DNA of 16,986 nucleotides from Candidatus Saccharibacteria bacterium UBA6575 (GTDB lineage Bacteria; Patescibacteriota; Saccharimonadia; Saccharimonadales; Saccharimonadaceae): the NCBI GenBank assembly GCA_002434005.1, contig DJJF01000040.1, positions 418-17,403 on the forward strand, read 5' to 3'. Made by a program: the position numbers and the translations under genes. Shown here in pieces: positions 6,158-12,479 of the stretch. The stretch's first letter is position 1. Every line of letters starts with the position of its first letter. The notes under the pieces are model-generated. The model saw nothing but the letters and a program-made list of their open reading frames with translations, was not told where the DNA came from and ran no database searches.

Positions 6158-6373
6158 TCATTGGAGGTTGCGAGCTTCTGCATCGGCCGCATCCTGCTCT
6201 TCGTTGCGTCTCCACATCCACACAACATACGTGCCAAGGGCAAAGCCTGCGGGCACCGCGTTCAGCCAGTACGGCCAGTGATGCCTCACACCAATCACGG
6301 CAACAATCACGAGAATGACGACGATTGATGGCAGTACGTAGCCACCGTACATCTTTTTGCTGGGAGCATTCAT
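6158..6373 (-). CDS. 71-aa two-pass membrane protein
   Basis: Two membrane helices fill most of the protein: residues ~11-30 (GYVLPSIVVILVIVAVIGV) and ~33-54 (WPYWLNAVPAGFALGTYVVW). The short loop between them is His/Arg-containing, and the C-terminal tail is acidic (RRNEEQDAADAEA). No family is recognised. AAGGAA lies ~7 nt before the ATG at 6373, and a promoter matching that of the 113-aa membrane protein lies upstream. Its 5' region faces the conserved leader of the 121-aa gene, so this locus is divergent. It converges with the 140-aa gene onto a shared hairpin. A longer ORF in another frame over the same bases (6078-6437) was set aside because it lacks a ribosome binding site and membrane logic. 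Confidence 0.7.
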   Translation of the reverse strand: MNAPSKKMYGGYVLPSIVVILVIVAVIGVRHHWPYWLNAVPAGFALGTYVVWMWRRNEEQDAADAEARNLQ

Positions 6374-6408
6374 CAGAAGTTCCTTCCTGGGAGCCGATGA
6401 ATACCTTC

Positions 6409-6437
6409 ATAATTACACCGCTTTGTTGCGGAGTCAA
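6409..6437 (-). promoter_or_regulatory. Promoter of the 71-aa membrane protein
   Basis: On the minus strand, TTGACT (6432-6437), a 17-bp spacer and AATTAT (6409-6414). The 14 bases GTGTAATTATGAAG differ by one base from GTGTTATTATGAAG in the promoter of the 113-aa gene at 4148-4161. Confidence 0.65.
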
Positions 6438-6457
6438 TAATATTATTGTAATCTACA

Positions 6458-6535
6458 TATAATTTCGTCGAGCGGCGAGAGCTCGATTGAACTAGCCCGC
6501 TCCGAAAAGGAGCTTGAGAGAACTAGGAAGTAGCA
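6458..6535 (+). promoter_or_regulatory. Conserved structured leader, copy B
   Basis: TATAAT (6458-6463) runs into TTCGTCGAGCGGCGAGAGC. TCGAGC pairs perfectly with GCTCGA around a 7-nt loop. A second hairpin CTCC/GGAG with a GAAAA loop follows, then TTGAGAGAACT and the ribosome binding site AGGAAG (6525-6530), 5 nt before the ATG at 6536. It matches copy A at 4798-4888 in order and stems, with TAATTTCGTCGAG and GGAGCTTGA identical. Confidence 0.58.
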
Positions 6536-6901
6536 ATGGTTGACAAAAACCGAACAGTCGCACGGTCAATCCAAGCCGATGCCGACCGTGTGAGTGAAGT
6601 GCCATGGCAACAACTGCGCGGCGCCGTACACGATGCCGTCCAGCGTCTTGAGGCCGCCGGTTGGCCAGGAGGAATTCGCGTGAGCGACGACCTGGTGATC
6701 TGGAGGTTGCCGTCCGTTTTTCAACCTGTCGGTGGCAACACCGCTGAGCTTGCGTTTGATGCCGAAGGGCGACTACTGGGCTGGGCATCGCGCATTCAAG
6801 AGTGGTATGAGCCGCCGAGCGGGTGGGAATACTACGCGCATGTTGGAAAGAATGAGGCGCCGCTCGCAATGAGCGTTGTGAGTCGAATCTGTCCAACCTG
6901 A
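6536..6901 (+). CDS. 121-aa protein, unknown function
   Basis: The start at 6536 is set by AGGAAG 5 nt upstream, after the conserved leader. The product has an N-terminal helical part (residues ~8-45, ARSIQADADRVSEV and LRGAVHDAVQRLEAAGW) and a Trp/Pro/Gly-rich second half (VIWRLPSVFQPVGG, LLGWASRIQEWYEPPSGWEYY) likely to be beta-rich. One cysteine lies near the end. No signal peptide or membrane segment is present. No family is recognised. It shares its leader with the 107-aa gene but no obvious protein similarity with it, so the leader rather than the protein links the two loci. A very strong terminator follows directly. Confidence 0.73.
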   Translation: MVDKNRTVARSIQADADRVSEVPWQQLRGAVHDAVQRLEAAGWPGGIRVSDDLVIWRLPSVFQPVGGNTAELAFDAEGRLLGWASRIQEWYEPPSGWEYYAHVGKNEAPLAMSVVSRICPT

Positions 6902-6911
6902 CCTCCAAGCT

Positions 6912-6953
6912 CCGAGCCCCGACCGCCTGATACGCGGCCGGGGCTCGGTTTCA
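6912..6953 (+). terminator. Strong terminator of the 121-aa gene
   Basis: CCGAGCCCCG (6912-6921) pairs perfectly with CGGGGCTCGG (6939-6948), with an inner CCGC/GCGG stem, followed by TTTCATTT. Confidence 0.88.
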
Positions 6954-6980
6954 TTTACACTGCTAATAGTTAAGCAAATA

Positions 6981-7008
6981 AAAAGAGCCAGATTCATTCT
7001 GGTCTTTT
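6981..7008. terminator. Bidirectional terminator hairpin
   Basis: AAAAG...CCAGA (6981-6992) pairs with TCTGG...CTTTT (6998-7008) around a TTCAT loop. T-runs follow on both strands, the longer on the minus strand (CTCTTTTTATTT). It would back up the terminator of the minus-strand RNA at 7071. Confidence 0.7.
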
Positions 7009-7070
7009 GATTACACCTAGGTAAAGAGAGAACTGTCTGCGGCTAGAAAGTAATTTTGTCTTAAGATATC

Positions 7071-7106
7071 AAAAAGCGCTAGGTAAGGGTGGGCATCACC
7101 TGGCGC
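7071..7106 (-). terminator. Terminator of the structured RNA
   Basis: On the minus strand, GCGC-c-AGGT pairs with ACCT-a-GCGC and is followed by TTTTT. The stem is 8 bp with one mismatch. Confidence 0.8.
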
Positions 7107-7325
7107 CATTTGACCCTTCGACCCACCCGAAAAGGGCAAGCGTAGCCCACTCGTATCATACGCAGTTGCTCGCTGGTCAAAGGGATTAGTATGCACACAA
7201 TGCTTTCTAGCGTCGCTTACGGTGGAGGGTAGAATACCATAAGCGCACATTGCGCGCACCCTAACATAAGTTAGAATAGGGGGTATAAGGTGCGTTTGAT
7301 TGGACTCGCAGATTCAATCAATCAT
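7071..7325 (-). ncRNA. Putative structured RNA of about 255 nt, unknown class
   Basis: The unit has a promoter (TTGACG, 17 bp, TAATAT) at 7331-7359 and an intrinsic terminator at 7071-7106, both on the minus strand. Reading 5' to 3', the helices I can pair are: CAATCAA/TTGATTG region (7315-7321 with 7296-7302); an unbroken 11-bp helix with three G-U pairs (7248-7258 with 7192-7202); inside it a 9-bp hairpin with one G-U pair (7237-7245 with 7214-7222); a 7-bp helix (7175-7181 with 7109-7115) enclosing smaller hairpins. An 80-aa ORF on this strand (7017-7259) runs through the terminator and has no ribosome binding site, so coding is unlikely. I do not see RNase P marks (GAGGAAAGUC, ACAGAA), a tmRNA T-arm/CCA end, or the SRP domain IV loop. 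A multi-hairpin fold argues against 6S RNA but does not exclude a divergent known class. Confidence 0.6.
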
Positions 7326-7330
7326 GTACC

Positions 7331-7359
7331 ATATTAGCACGGTTTTTCATTTTCGTCAA
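7331..7359 (-). promoter_or_regulatory. Promoter of the structured RNA
   Basis: On the minus strand, TTGACG (7354-7359), a 17-bp spacer and TAATAT (7331-7336). Transcription should begin near 7324-7325, just before the first hairpin. Confidence 0.75.
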
Positions 7360-7623
7360 TACCTTTAAACACTTTTTCCACGAAAATCAATACAACCACT
7401 CCAGATGAGTAAGATTAGCTTAAGATATCGGACTCTATTGCTAAAATCTCAAATAGTTACATTACTTTAGAGAAATTTTGATGCTCGTGCGCCCAGAGTA
7501 GCGATCGTGAGCATACACTGACCATGACCCATAGGAAAGAAGTAGCGGATCGTATCACATTCGAGCTTGCGAAGCCCGTGTTCTCTTTAGGAGACCGGGG
7601 ACAATTTCGCTATTTGAAGCCAA
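7360..7623. other. Gene-free spacer with hairpins, no ORF
   Basis: No coding region, tRNA or good promoter is seen. It holds a hairpin ATGCTCGTG (7481-7489)/CGTGAGCAT (7506-7514) with two G-U pairs when read as plus-strand RNA, and near 7564-7580 a small GCTT/AAGC hairpin. TTGAAGC (7614-7620)/GCTTCAA (7637-7643) spans the stop codon of the 97-aa gene and may stabilise its 3' end, but no T-run follows. Confidence 0.4.
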
Positions 7624-7917
7624 TTAAGCTACACGCGCTTCAAGTGGAAGTGCAGGCGTACCAAGTGAGCGCGCAAATTCGACTGAAATGACCTCTGATT
7701 CGAATGATTCATCAGAACCGGCAAGCAACAATTCATCAACGAACTCGCGTTCACGCTGATCCCAGGCATCAAAATCAATGTCAACTGGTGCGGTGCTTGG
7801 AGCAACATCAGCATCTAGTACTTCGAAGTCACGCCCTGATACACCATTGGCGATATAGTTTTCAACGCGATAATCGTTAGCAGGTAATCCGCTAATCCTT
7901 CGTTCGTGGTCTGTCAT
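7624..7917 (-). CDS. 97-aa acidic protein, unknown function
   Basis: The start at 7917 is chosen because GGAG lies ~7 nt upstream (GGAGAAATTTCATG) and because longer readings of this frame begin inside or upstream of the promoter. The product is acidic, without cysteine, signal peptide or membrane segment. Its first third is polar (RRISGLPANDYRVENYI), the middle is Asp-rich (DADVAPSTAPVDIDFDAWD) and the end is a Glu/Leu-rich helix region (REREFVDELLLAGSDESFESE). No family is recognised; an adaptor or an inhibitor of a basic partner would fit but is speculation. The promoter carries an 18-bp palindrome. It is divergent from topA. Confidence 0.7.
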   Translation of the reverse strand: MTDHERRISGLPANDYRVENYIANGVSGRDFEVLDADVAPSTAPVDIDFDAWDQREREFVDELLLAGSDESFESEVISVEFARSLGTPALPLEARVA

Positions 7918-7993
7918 GAAATTTCTCCATTTTTCATGCTGTTTATATTGTTTCAGCGCCTTAGTACGATGGGTGCTGACGAAATCTGTCTCT

Positions 7994-8022
7994 AGCATAC
8001 GCCTATCTGTAAATAGGCACAA
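7994..8022 (-). promoter_or_regulatory. Promoter with palindrome upstream of the 97-aa gene
   Basis: On the minus strand, TTGTGC (8017-8022), a 17-bp spacer and TATGCT (7994-7999). GCCTAT (8001-8006) and ATAGGC (8013-8018) form an 18-bp palindrome covering the spacer and touching the -35 element, a typical repressor position. The operator role is inferred. Confidence 0.55.
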
Positions 8023-8080
8023 CCGCTTTATTACGTATTGTTTACAAATACTAAATCGTAACGTAGTATGGGCAACTGTT

Positions 8081-8096
8081 GCTCCTAGAACGGAGC
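8081..8096. repeat. GCTCC/GGAGC hairpin before topA
   Basis: GCTCC (8081-8085), TAGAAC, GGAGC (8092-8096). The stem is the same as in both conserved leaders, and the flanks (TTGCTCC, ACGGAGC) match copy A. It lies upstream of the topA -10, so it would not be in the topA mRNA from that promoter. Confidence 0.35.
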
Positions 8097-8108
8097 GGGT
8101 AATACCTA

Positions 8109-8114
8109 TATAGT
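8109..8114 (+). promoter_or_regulatory. -10 hexamer of topA
   Basis: TATAGT, 10 nt before the ATG at 8125, again leaving almost no 5' UTR. No convincing -35 element is found at the proper distance. Confidence 0.5.
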
Positions 8115-8124
8115 AGAAAGAAGC

Positions 8125-10431
8125 ATGAGCAAGAATCTTGTCATCGTTGAGAGCCCCGCAAAGGCCAAAACAATTGAAAAATACCTCGGTAAAGACTTTA
8201 CCGTGCTGTCTTCGATTGGACACATTCGTTCTATCGTAAAGAAGACGAAAGACGGCACGCCGCCGATCGATGTAAAGAATGGGTTTAAAACCCAGTACGA
8301 AGTCGATCCCGAAAAACGTAAAGTTATTACTGAGCTTAAGAAAGCCACAAAAGCTAGCGATGAAGTTTGGCTCGCAACCGATGAAGACCGCGAAGGGGAG
8401 GCGATCGCTTGGCACCTATGCGAAGTACTCGGATTAAACCCCGAGAAAACGAAGCGTATTGTATTCCATGAGATCACTAAAGATGCGATCACCGAAGCTA
8501 TTAAGAAGCCACGAACGGTCGACATGCGACTCGTAGAGGCTCAGCAGGCCCGCCAGATCCTTGATCGTATTGTTGGCTTTGAACTAAGCCCAGTAGTCTG
8601 GCAAAAAGTCCCCGGCGGTAAGTCGGCTGGCCGTGTACAAAGCCCTGCCGTACGACTACTTGTTGAACGTGAGCGCGAGATCCGCGAGTTTGAAGGCTCA
8701 TTCCAATTTAGAGTTACTGCGCAGCTCACTCATAATGGTGAGGAAGTTAAAGCCGAACTTCCTCAGCGGTTTGACACCGAAGCCGAGGCGCAAACATTCC
8801 TCGAAAGCTTGAACGGTGCTGACTTTGCCGTTTCCAATGTTACAAAAAGTCCCTCGACTCGTAACCCAGCTGCACCGTTCACAACGAGTACCCTGCAGCA
8901 GGATGCAAACGCTAAGCTTGGCTTTGGTAGCAAGGCAACTATGGCTGCCGCACAAAAACTCTATCAAGCTGGTAAGATCACGTATATGCGAACAGACTCG
9001 GTAAACCTGAGCGGCCAAGCGATCGCTGCCGCAGTTAGCTACATAAAGAGCGCCTACGGCAAACAGTACTCCGAAGTTCGAAAATTCAAAACTAAGAACA
9101 CTTCCGCCCAAGAGGCTCACGAGGCCATTCGCCCAACAGATATGGCGACCGAAAAAGCTTCATCAAATGAATACGATCAAAAATTATACGATTTAATTCG
9201 GCGCCGCACATTGGCGAGCCAAATGGCTCCAGCAAAACTCGAAAAGACCACGGTCACGATAACTATTTCATCGCGCAATGAAGTATTCGAAGCGAAGGGT
9301 GAAGTCATCATCTTTGATGGATTCCTAAAAGTATATGGCGGCAGCAAGAAAGATGCGGACATTTTACCCGCAATGACGAACGGCGACAAACTGGCCTTAA
9401 TAGAAGCTACCGCCCGACAAGTATTTTCACGGCCACCGGCTCGATATACCGAAGGTAGCTTAGTGAAAAAGCTTGAAGACCTAGGCATTGGCCGACCGAG
9501 CACGTATGCAACTATCATCGATACTGTTCAGACTCGCGGCTATGTAGAAAAGGGCGAGGACGAAGGTTCACCACGCGATATAATTGCTCTCTCAACCGAT
9601 GGATCCTCAGTTACCAGAGAAATCGTGCAAGAAAAAACTGGTGCAGATCGCGGTAAATTAGTACCTACTCCAAGTGGCGAACTGATAGCAGATTTTTTGA
9701 GCGACCATTTTGATCAGGTTGTTGATTACGGTTTTACTGCGGGAGTTGAGGAGCACTTTGACGACATTGCAAACAACAAACTTGCACGTAATACCATGCT
9801 TGAGGATTTTTATACGCCGTTTCACGACCTTATTGTTAAATCCGGCGGCATTGACCGCTCAAGTGTTGGCGCAAACAGGGAAGTTGGTACCGATCCTAAA
9901 ACGGGCAAGCCAATTTTGGCGCGATTTGGTCGATTCGGACCAATGTTACAACTTGGCGACACCGATGACAAAGAAAATAAGCCACAGTTCGCTCCGCTCC
10001 CTGCAGGCGCACGCATTGAAACCGTAACGCTGGAGCAGGCACTAGAAATGTTTAAACTGCCGCGAACCGTTGGTGAAACAAAGGACGGCAAGGTGATCAA
10101 GGCGAATATTGGCCGTTTCGGCCCATATATTCAAATAGACAAGCTCTTTGTAAGTATCAAGCCCGAAGATCCGCATACAATTACCCTGGAAAATGCTCTT
10201 GAACTATACGAAGCTAAGCTCAAAGCTGAAGCAGAGAAGAACATCGCGGATTTTGGCGACGGTATTAAAGTGCTGAACGGCAGGTATGGCCCTTATATTA
10301 CTGACGGTAAAAAGAACGCAAAGATCCCTAAGGATACCGACCCCAAATCGGTTACTCATGAACAAGCCAAGGATATCTTATCTTCGGCACCTGCGAAAAA
10401 AGCCCGCAAAAGAATATCTGCCAAAAAATAG
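8125..10431 (+). CDS. topA: DNA topoisomerase I (type IA)
   Basis: TopA relaxes negative supercoils by cutting one strand through a 5'-phosphotyrosine link. The Toprim domain (residues ~1-140) has VIVESPAKAKTIEKYL (E9) and TDEDREGEAIAWHL (metal ligands D86, D88, E90). The core follows with PGGKSAGRVQSPAVRL, and the active tyrosine is Y287 in ITYMRTDS, with the assisting R289. At 768 aa the length is normal for a TopA with a short C-terminal region. That region has no four-cysteine zinc ribbons. It carries instead about three repeats of the GRFGPYIQ type (ARFGRFGPMLQLGD, IGRFGPYIQIDK, GRYGPYITDGK) and a Lys/Arg-rich tail (KKARKRISAKK). The start follows the TATAGT element and the standard N-terminus. 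The prepilin gene begins 38 nt downstream. Confidence 0.97.
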   Translation: MSKNLVIVESPAKAKTIEKYLGKDFTVLSSIGHIRSIVKKTKDGTPPIDVKNGFKTQYEVDPEKRKVITELKKATKASDEVWLATDEDREGEAIAWHLCEVLGLNPEKTKRIVFHEITKDAITEAIKKPRTVDMRLVEAQQARQILDRIVGFELSPVVWQKVPGGKSAGRVQSPAVRLLVEREREIREFEGSFQFRVTAQLTHNGEEVKAELPQRFDTEAEAQTFLESLNGADFAVSNVTKSPSTRNPAAPFTTSTLQQDANAKLGFGSKATMAAAQKLYQAGKITYMRTDSVNLSGQAIAAAVSYIKSAYGKQYSEVRKFKTKNTSAQEAHEAIRPTDMATEKASSNEYDQKLYDLIRRRTLASQMAPAKLEKTTVTITISSRNEVFEAKGEVIIFDGFLKVYGGSKKDADILPAMTNGDKLALIEATARQVFSRPPARYTEGSLVKKLEDLGIGRPSTYATIIDTVQTRGYVEKGEDEGSPRDIIALSTDGSSVTREIVQEKTGADRGKLVPTPSGELIADFLSDHFDQVVDYGFTAGVEEHFDDIANNKLARNTMLEDFYTPFHDLIVKSGGIDRSSVGANREVGTDPKTGKPILARFGRFGPMLQLGDTDDKENKPQFAPLPAGARIETVTLEQALEMFKLPRTVGETKDGKVIKANIGRFGPYIQIDKLFVSIKPEDPHTITLENALELYEAKLKAEAEKNIADFGDGIKVLNGRYGPYITDGKKNAKIPKDTDPKSVTHEQAKDILSSAPAKKARKRISAKK

Positions 10432-10454
10432 CGCATCTACCTCGCTCAGTATGG

Positions 10455-10460
10455 TTTAAT
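10455..10460 (+). promoter_or_regulatory. -10-like hexamer before the prepilin gene
   Basis: TTTAAT, 9 nt before the ATG. No Shine-Dalgarno site is present, so the same near-leaderless arrangement may apply; read-through from topA is also possible. Confidence 0.35.
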
Positions 10461-10469
10461 AATTACCAT

Positions 10470-11213
10470 ATGCGTCATACCAGTCAGCGGGCATTTACAT
10501 TAGTAGAGATCCTTACTATCGTCGCCGTTGTAGGTGTCTTGGCAGGACTTGTAGTCGTTGGGTTTGGATCATGGCAACGCTCACAGGCTACGACAGTCGT
10601 AAAAAGTGACGTCAAGCAGGCCGTCAGCGGATTAGCGAGCTACAAAAATTTTAAGAACAACTATCCGCCCAACCTCGCGGGCACAGGGTTTGCAGCGTCA
10701 AAGGATGTTGCATTAAAGCTTTCAACAAATGCACCGTCTGTCGGCGTGTATCAAGGCTTATCAGGGGATCAAAACGCCCAGTTATTCCTAAACACGTGTA
10801 ACGCTAATCTTTTTACCACTCCAAATAACACCGCCTGTAAGTTTCAAGGTAATGGTGGTGGAGCAAAAATCCACGTCAAAGGGACAAGCGGATCGAACAC
10901 TATTTGGAATAGTCCCGTCCAGCAGTCAAATCTTACGCTTAGCTGCGGCAGTCAGCAGGCTTCCTGTGATCAAGCGATAGCAGACATGATTTCGCAGTTT
11001 AGTGCGCAAGGTGGAGTGTTCCCAGTTACTGTTCCGAACAATACCGTGCCGCTCCCCGAGCCAACTCAAGTGCCAAACGGCCCCGCTAACCGATACTGTC
11101 TCGAGGGTCGCGCGAGTGATTTTCCAGATATCGTATTCTATGTATTGTCTACAGATCTCACACTCACCGCTGGTGAATGCCCGAGTGATTCGACCCTTCA
11201 TTACTATCAATAA
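10470..11213 (+). CDS. Type IV prepilin-like protein
   Basis: The N-terminus is a class III signal: a short basic leader (MRHTSQRA), then FTLVEILTIVAVVGVLAGLVVVGF. Prepilin peptidase should cut after A8 and methylate F9; the +5 glutamate is E13. The usual Gly at -1 is Ala, which is tolerated. The hydrophobic helix anchors the subunit in the membrane before assembly. The 247-aa product is large for a major pilin. The globular part has six cysteines (CNANLFTTPNNTAC, CGSQQASC, and single Cys near residues 209 and 237), which may form disulfides outside the cell. No pilus assembly genes lie nearby, so a minor pilin or pseudopilin of a DNA-uptake or twitching system is possible. Confidence 0.9.
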   Translation: MRHTSQRAFTLVEILTIVAVVGVLAGLVVVGFGSWQRSQATTVVKSDVKQAVSGLASYKNFKNNYPPNLAGTGFAASKDVALKLSTNAPSVGVYQGLSGDQNAQLFLNTCNANLFTTPNNTACKFQGNGGGAKIHVKGTSGSNTIWNSPVQQSNLTLSCGSQQASCDQAIADMISQFSAQGGVFPVTVPNNTVPLPEPTQVPNGPANRYCLEGRASDFPDIVFYVLSTDLTLTAGECPSDSTLHYYQ

Positions 11214-11259
11214 TCCATTAAATAATTGAAAATATCATTTACCATAAGCGTCTAGAATA

Positions 11260-11268
11260 TGCTATAAT
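11260..11268 (+). promoter_or_regulatory. Extended -10 promoter P1 of the regulator gene
   Basis: TGCTATAAT, an extended -10 element with a perfect hexamer (11263-11268). The -35 region is weak, as expected for this class. It would give a leader of about 95 nt. Confidence 0.55.
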
Positions 11269-11289
11269 TAGGCATACGGAATAATGTGT

Positions 11290-11318
11290 TTGACATTACA
11301 AATACATTGTTTTATAAT
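11290..11318 (+). promoter_or_regulatory. Consensus promoter P2 of the regulator gene
   Basis: TTGACA (11290-11295), a 17-bp spacer and TATAAT (11313-11318): a perfect match to the vegetative consensus, and the strongest promoter in the window. It gives a leader of about 45 nt. Confidence 0.88.
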
Positions 11319-11369
11319 GGGTTTAACAGCACGATAAAATACTAATACGCCGAGAGGATGTTACGAGCA

Positions 11370-12425
11370 ATGGACCAATCTAATCAAGCTGATATGTCGA
11401 CCGGGCTATCTACCGCGGTCAATGATATTCTTGGCGTTATCGAGCAGGACCGCGAGCGTGAGATTATTACACGTCGCTTTGGACTGTTTGACCGCAAAGA
11501 AACGCTTGAGCAGATCGGGGAACTACTTGGCATTACACGCGAACGCGTTCGTCAGCTTGAAAAAGCAATCTTAATTCGCCTCAAGATCGCTGCAGATGAC
11601 AACAAAATTCCAAGCGTACATGAGGTTGAGCGCACACTGATTCGACACCTCTCAGAACAGGGAAGGGTTGCGCGCGTTGGCGATGTCGCTACAGCACTTA
11701 TAGGCAAAGATGCTACGCAGCAGCACCGCTCTCATATTGCATTTATTGCCGAATTATCTCCGTCTATCTCAGTATTAAGTGAAAATGATGACTTCCATCA
11801 TTGTATTGGAATCAAAGAACATGCCGATGAAAAGAAAATTAAGTCGAATGTTGACGAAATTGTTAAAGCAATTAAGCAGCACGGCGAGCCAATCGGGATC
11901 GAAGATCTACACGGAAAGCTTAGTCATGAGCACCCGGACCACGTAAAAGCACTTGCAAGTACGTCTAAAAAACTGGCTAGCTTGAAAGGGCAGTGGGGAC
12001 TTGTCAAATGGCCAACGGTCAACCCTAAAAATATTCGTGATAAGATTTATGTTATCCTTGCCGACAAAGGCACTCCTATGCACTTCTCGGACATTGCAAA
12101 AGCAATCAAGAAAAGTGATTTCAAACGTAAAGACGTTACGACTCAAGCTATTCATAACGAATTGATCAAAGACAAGCGATTCGTACTTATTGGTCGTGGC
12201 ATCTACGCCCTCGATAGCTGGGGTTACAGCAAGGGTACTGTTGCCGACATTATTTCAGAAGTACTCCGAAAGGCTGGCACACCACTTCACCGCGACGAGA
12301 TCGTTAAGCGTGTGCTTGAAAGCCGCCAAGTCAAAGAAACTACCATCCTATTGAACCTGCAGTCGAAGCCGCAATTCAAACGCGTCTCGAAAGCAACCTA
12401 CGAACTCGTCGAACCAGCCAAATAA
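11370..12425 (+). CDS. Sigma-70 region 4 / HARE-HTH regulatory protein
   Basis: Residues ~20-70 form a sigma-70 region 4-like helix-turn-helix (REREIITRRFGLFDRKETLEQIGELLGITRERVRQLEKAI), the part that contacts -35 DNA. No region 2 is present, so it is not a complete sigma factor. The C-terminal part holds tandem winged-helix HARE-HTH-like units, with the typical GRGIYALDSWG at the end of one and TPLHRDEIVKRV in the next. It is probably a transcription regulator or RNA polymerase accessory protein. The ATG at 11358 directly abuts GAGAGG (11352-11357), which could not then act as a ribosome binding site; the ATG at 11370 is 12 nt away and is preferred, giving 351 aa. Two promoters lie upstream. 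The ATPase gene follows after 54 nt. Confidence 0.85.
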   Translation: MDQSNQADMSTGLSTAVNDILGVIEQDREREIITRRFGLFDRKETLEQIGELLGITRERVRQLEKAILIRLKIAADDNKIPSVHEVERTLIRHLSEQGRVARVGDVATALIGKDATQQHRSHIAFIAELSPSISVLSENDDFHHCIGIKEHADEKKIKSNVDEIVKAIKQHGEPIGIEDLHGKLSHEHPDHVKALASTSKKLASLKGQWGLVKWPTVNPKNIRDKIYVILADKGTPMHFSDIAKAIKKSDFKRKDVTTQAIHNELIKDKRFVLIGRGIYALDSWGYSKGTVADIISEVLRKAGTPLHRDEIVKRVLESRQVKETTILLNLQSKPQFKRVSKATYELVEPAK

Positions 12426-12431
12426 CAGCGG

Positions 12432-12460
12432 TTGCATTAGCGGTATCGGGGTGGGACAAT
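12432..12460 (+). promoter_or_regulatory. Possible promoter of the VirD4-like gene
   Basis: TTGCAT (12432-12437), a 17-bp spacer and GACAAT (12455-12460), about 20 nt before the ATG at 12480. AGGAG (12461-12465) is 14 nt from the ATG, rather far for a ribosome binding site. Confidence 0.45.
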
Positions 12461-12479
12461 AGGAGCTAAGAGCTAAAGC

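Noticed and set aside
6078..6437. 119-aa minus-strand and 78-aa plus-strand ORFs over the 71-aa gene
   Set aside because: They cross the hairpin at 6091-6133 and the promoter at 6409-6437; the 71-aa frame has the membrane pattern and ribosome binding site.
7017..7259. 80-aa minus-strand ORF starting with GTG
   Set aside because: It runs through the terminator at 7071-7106, has no ribosome binding site, and its bases form long RNA helices.
7060..7330. RNase P RNA, suggested by AGGTAAGGGTG on the plus strand
   Set aside because: The universal GAGGAAAGUC and ACAGAA segments are absent, and the promoter and terminator point the other way.
7550..7620. tRNA-like TTCGAGC segment
   Set aside because: No matching T-stem, acceptor stem or anticodon arm could be built around it.
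7624..8415. 263-aa reading of the 97-aa gene frame
   Set aside because: The upstream part is antisense to topA and spans the promoter at 7994-8022; the ribosome binding site is at the ATG at 7917.
11358..11369. Upstream ATG of the sigma-like/HARE gene
   Set aside because: It directly abuts the only ribosome binding site; the ATG at 11370 is the better start, though this is not certain.
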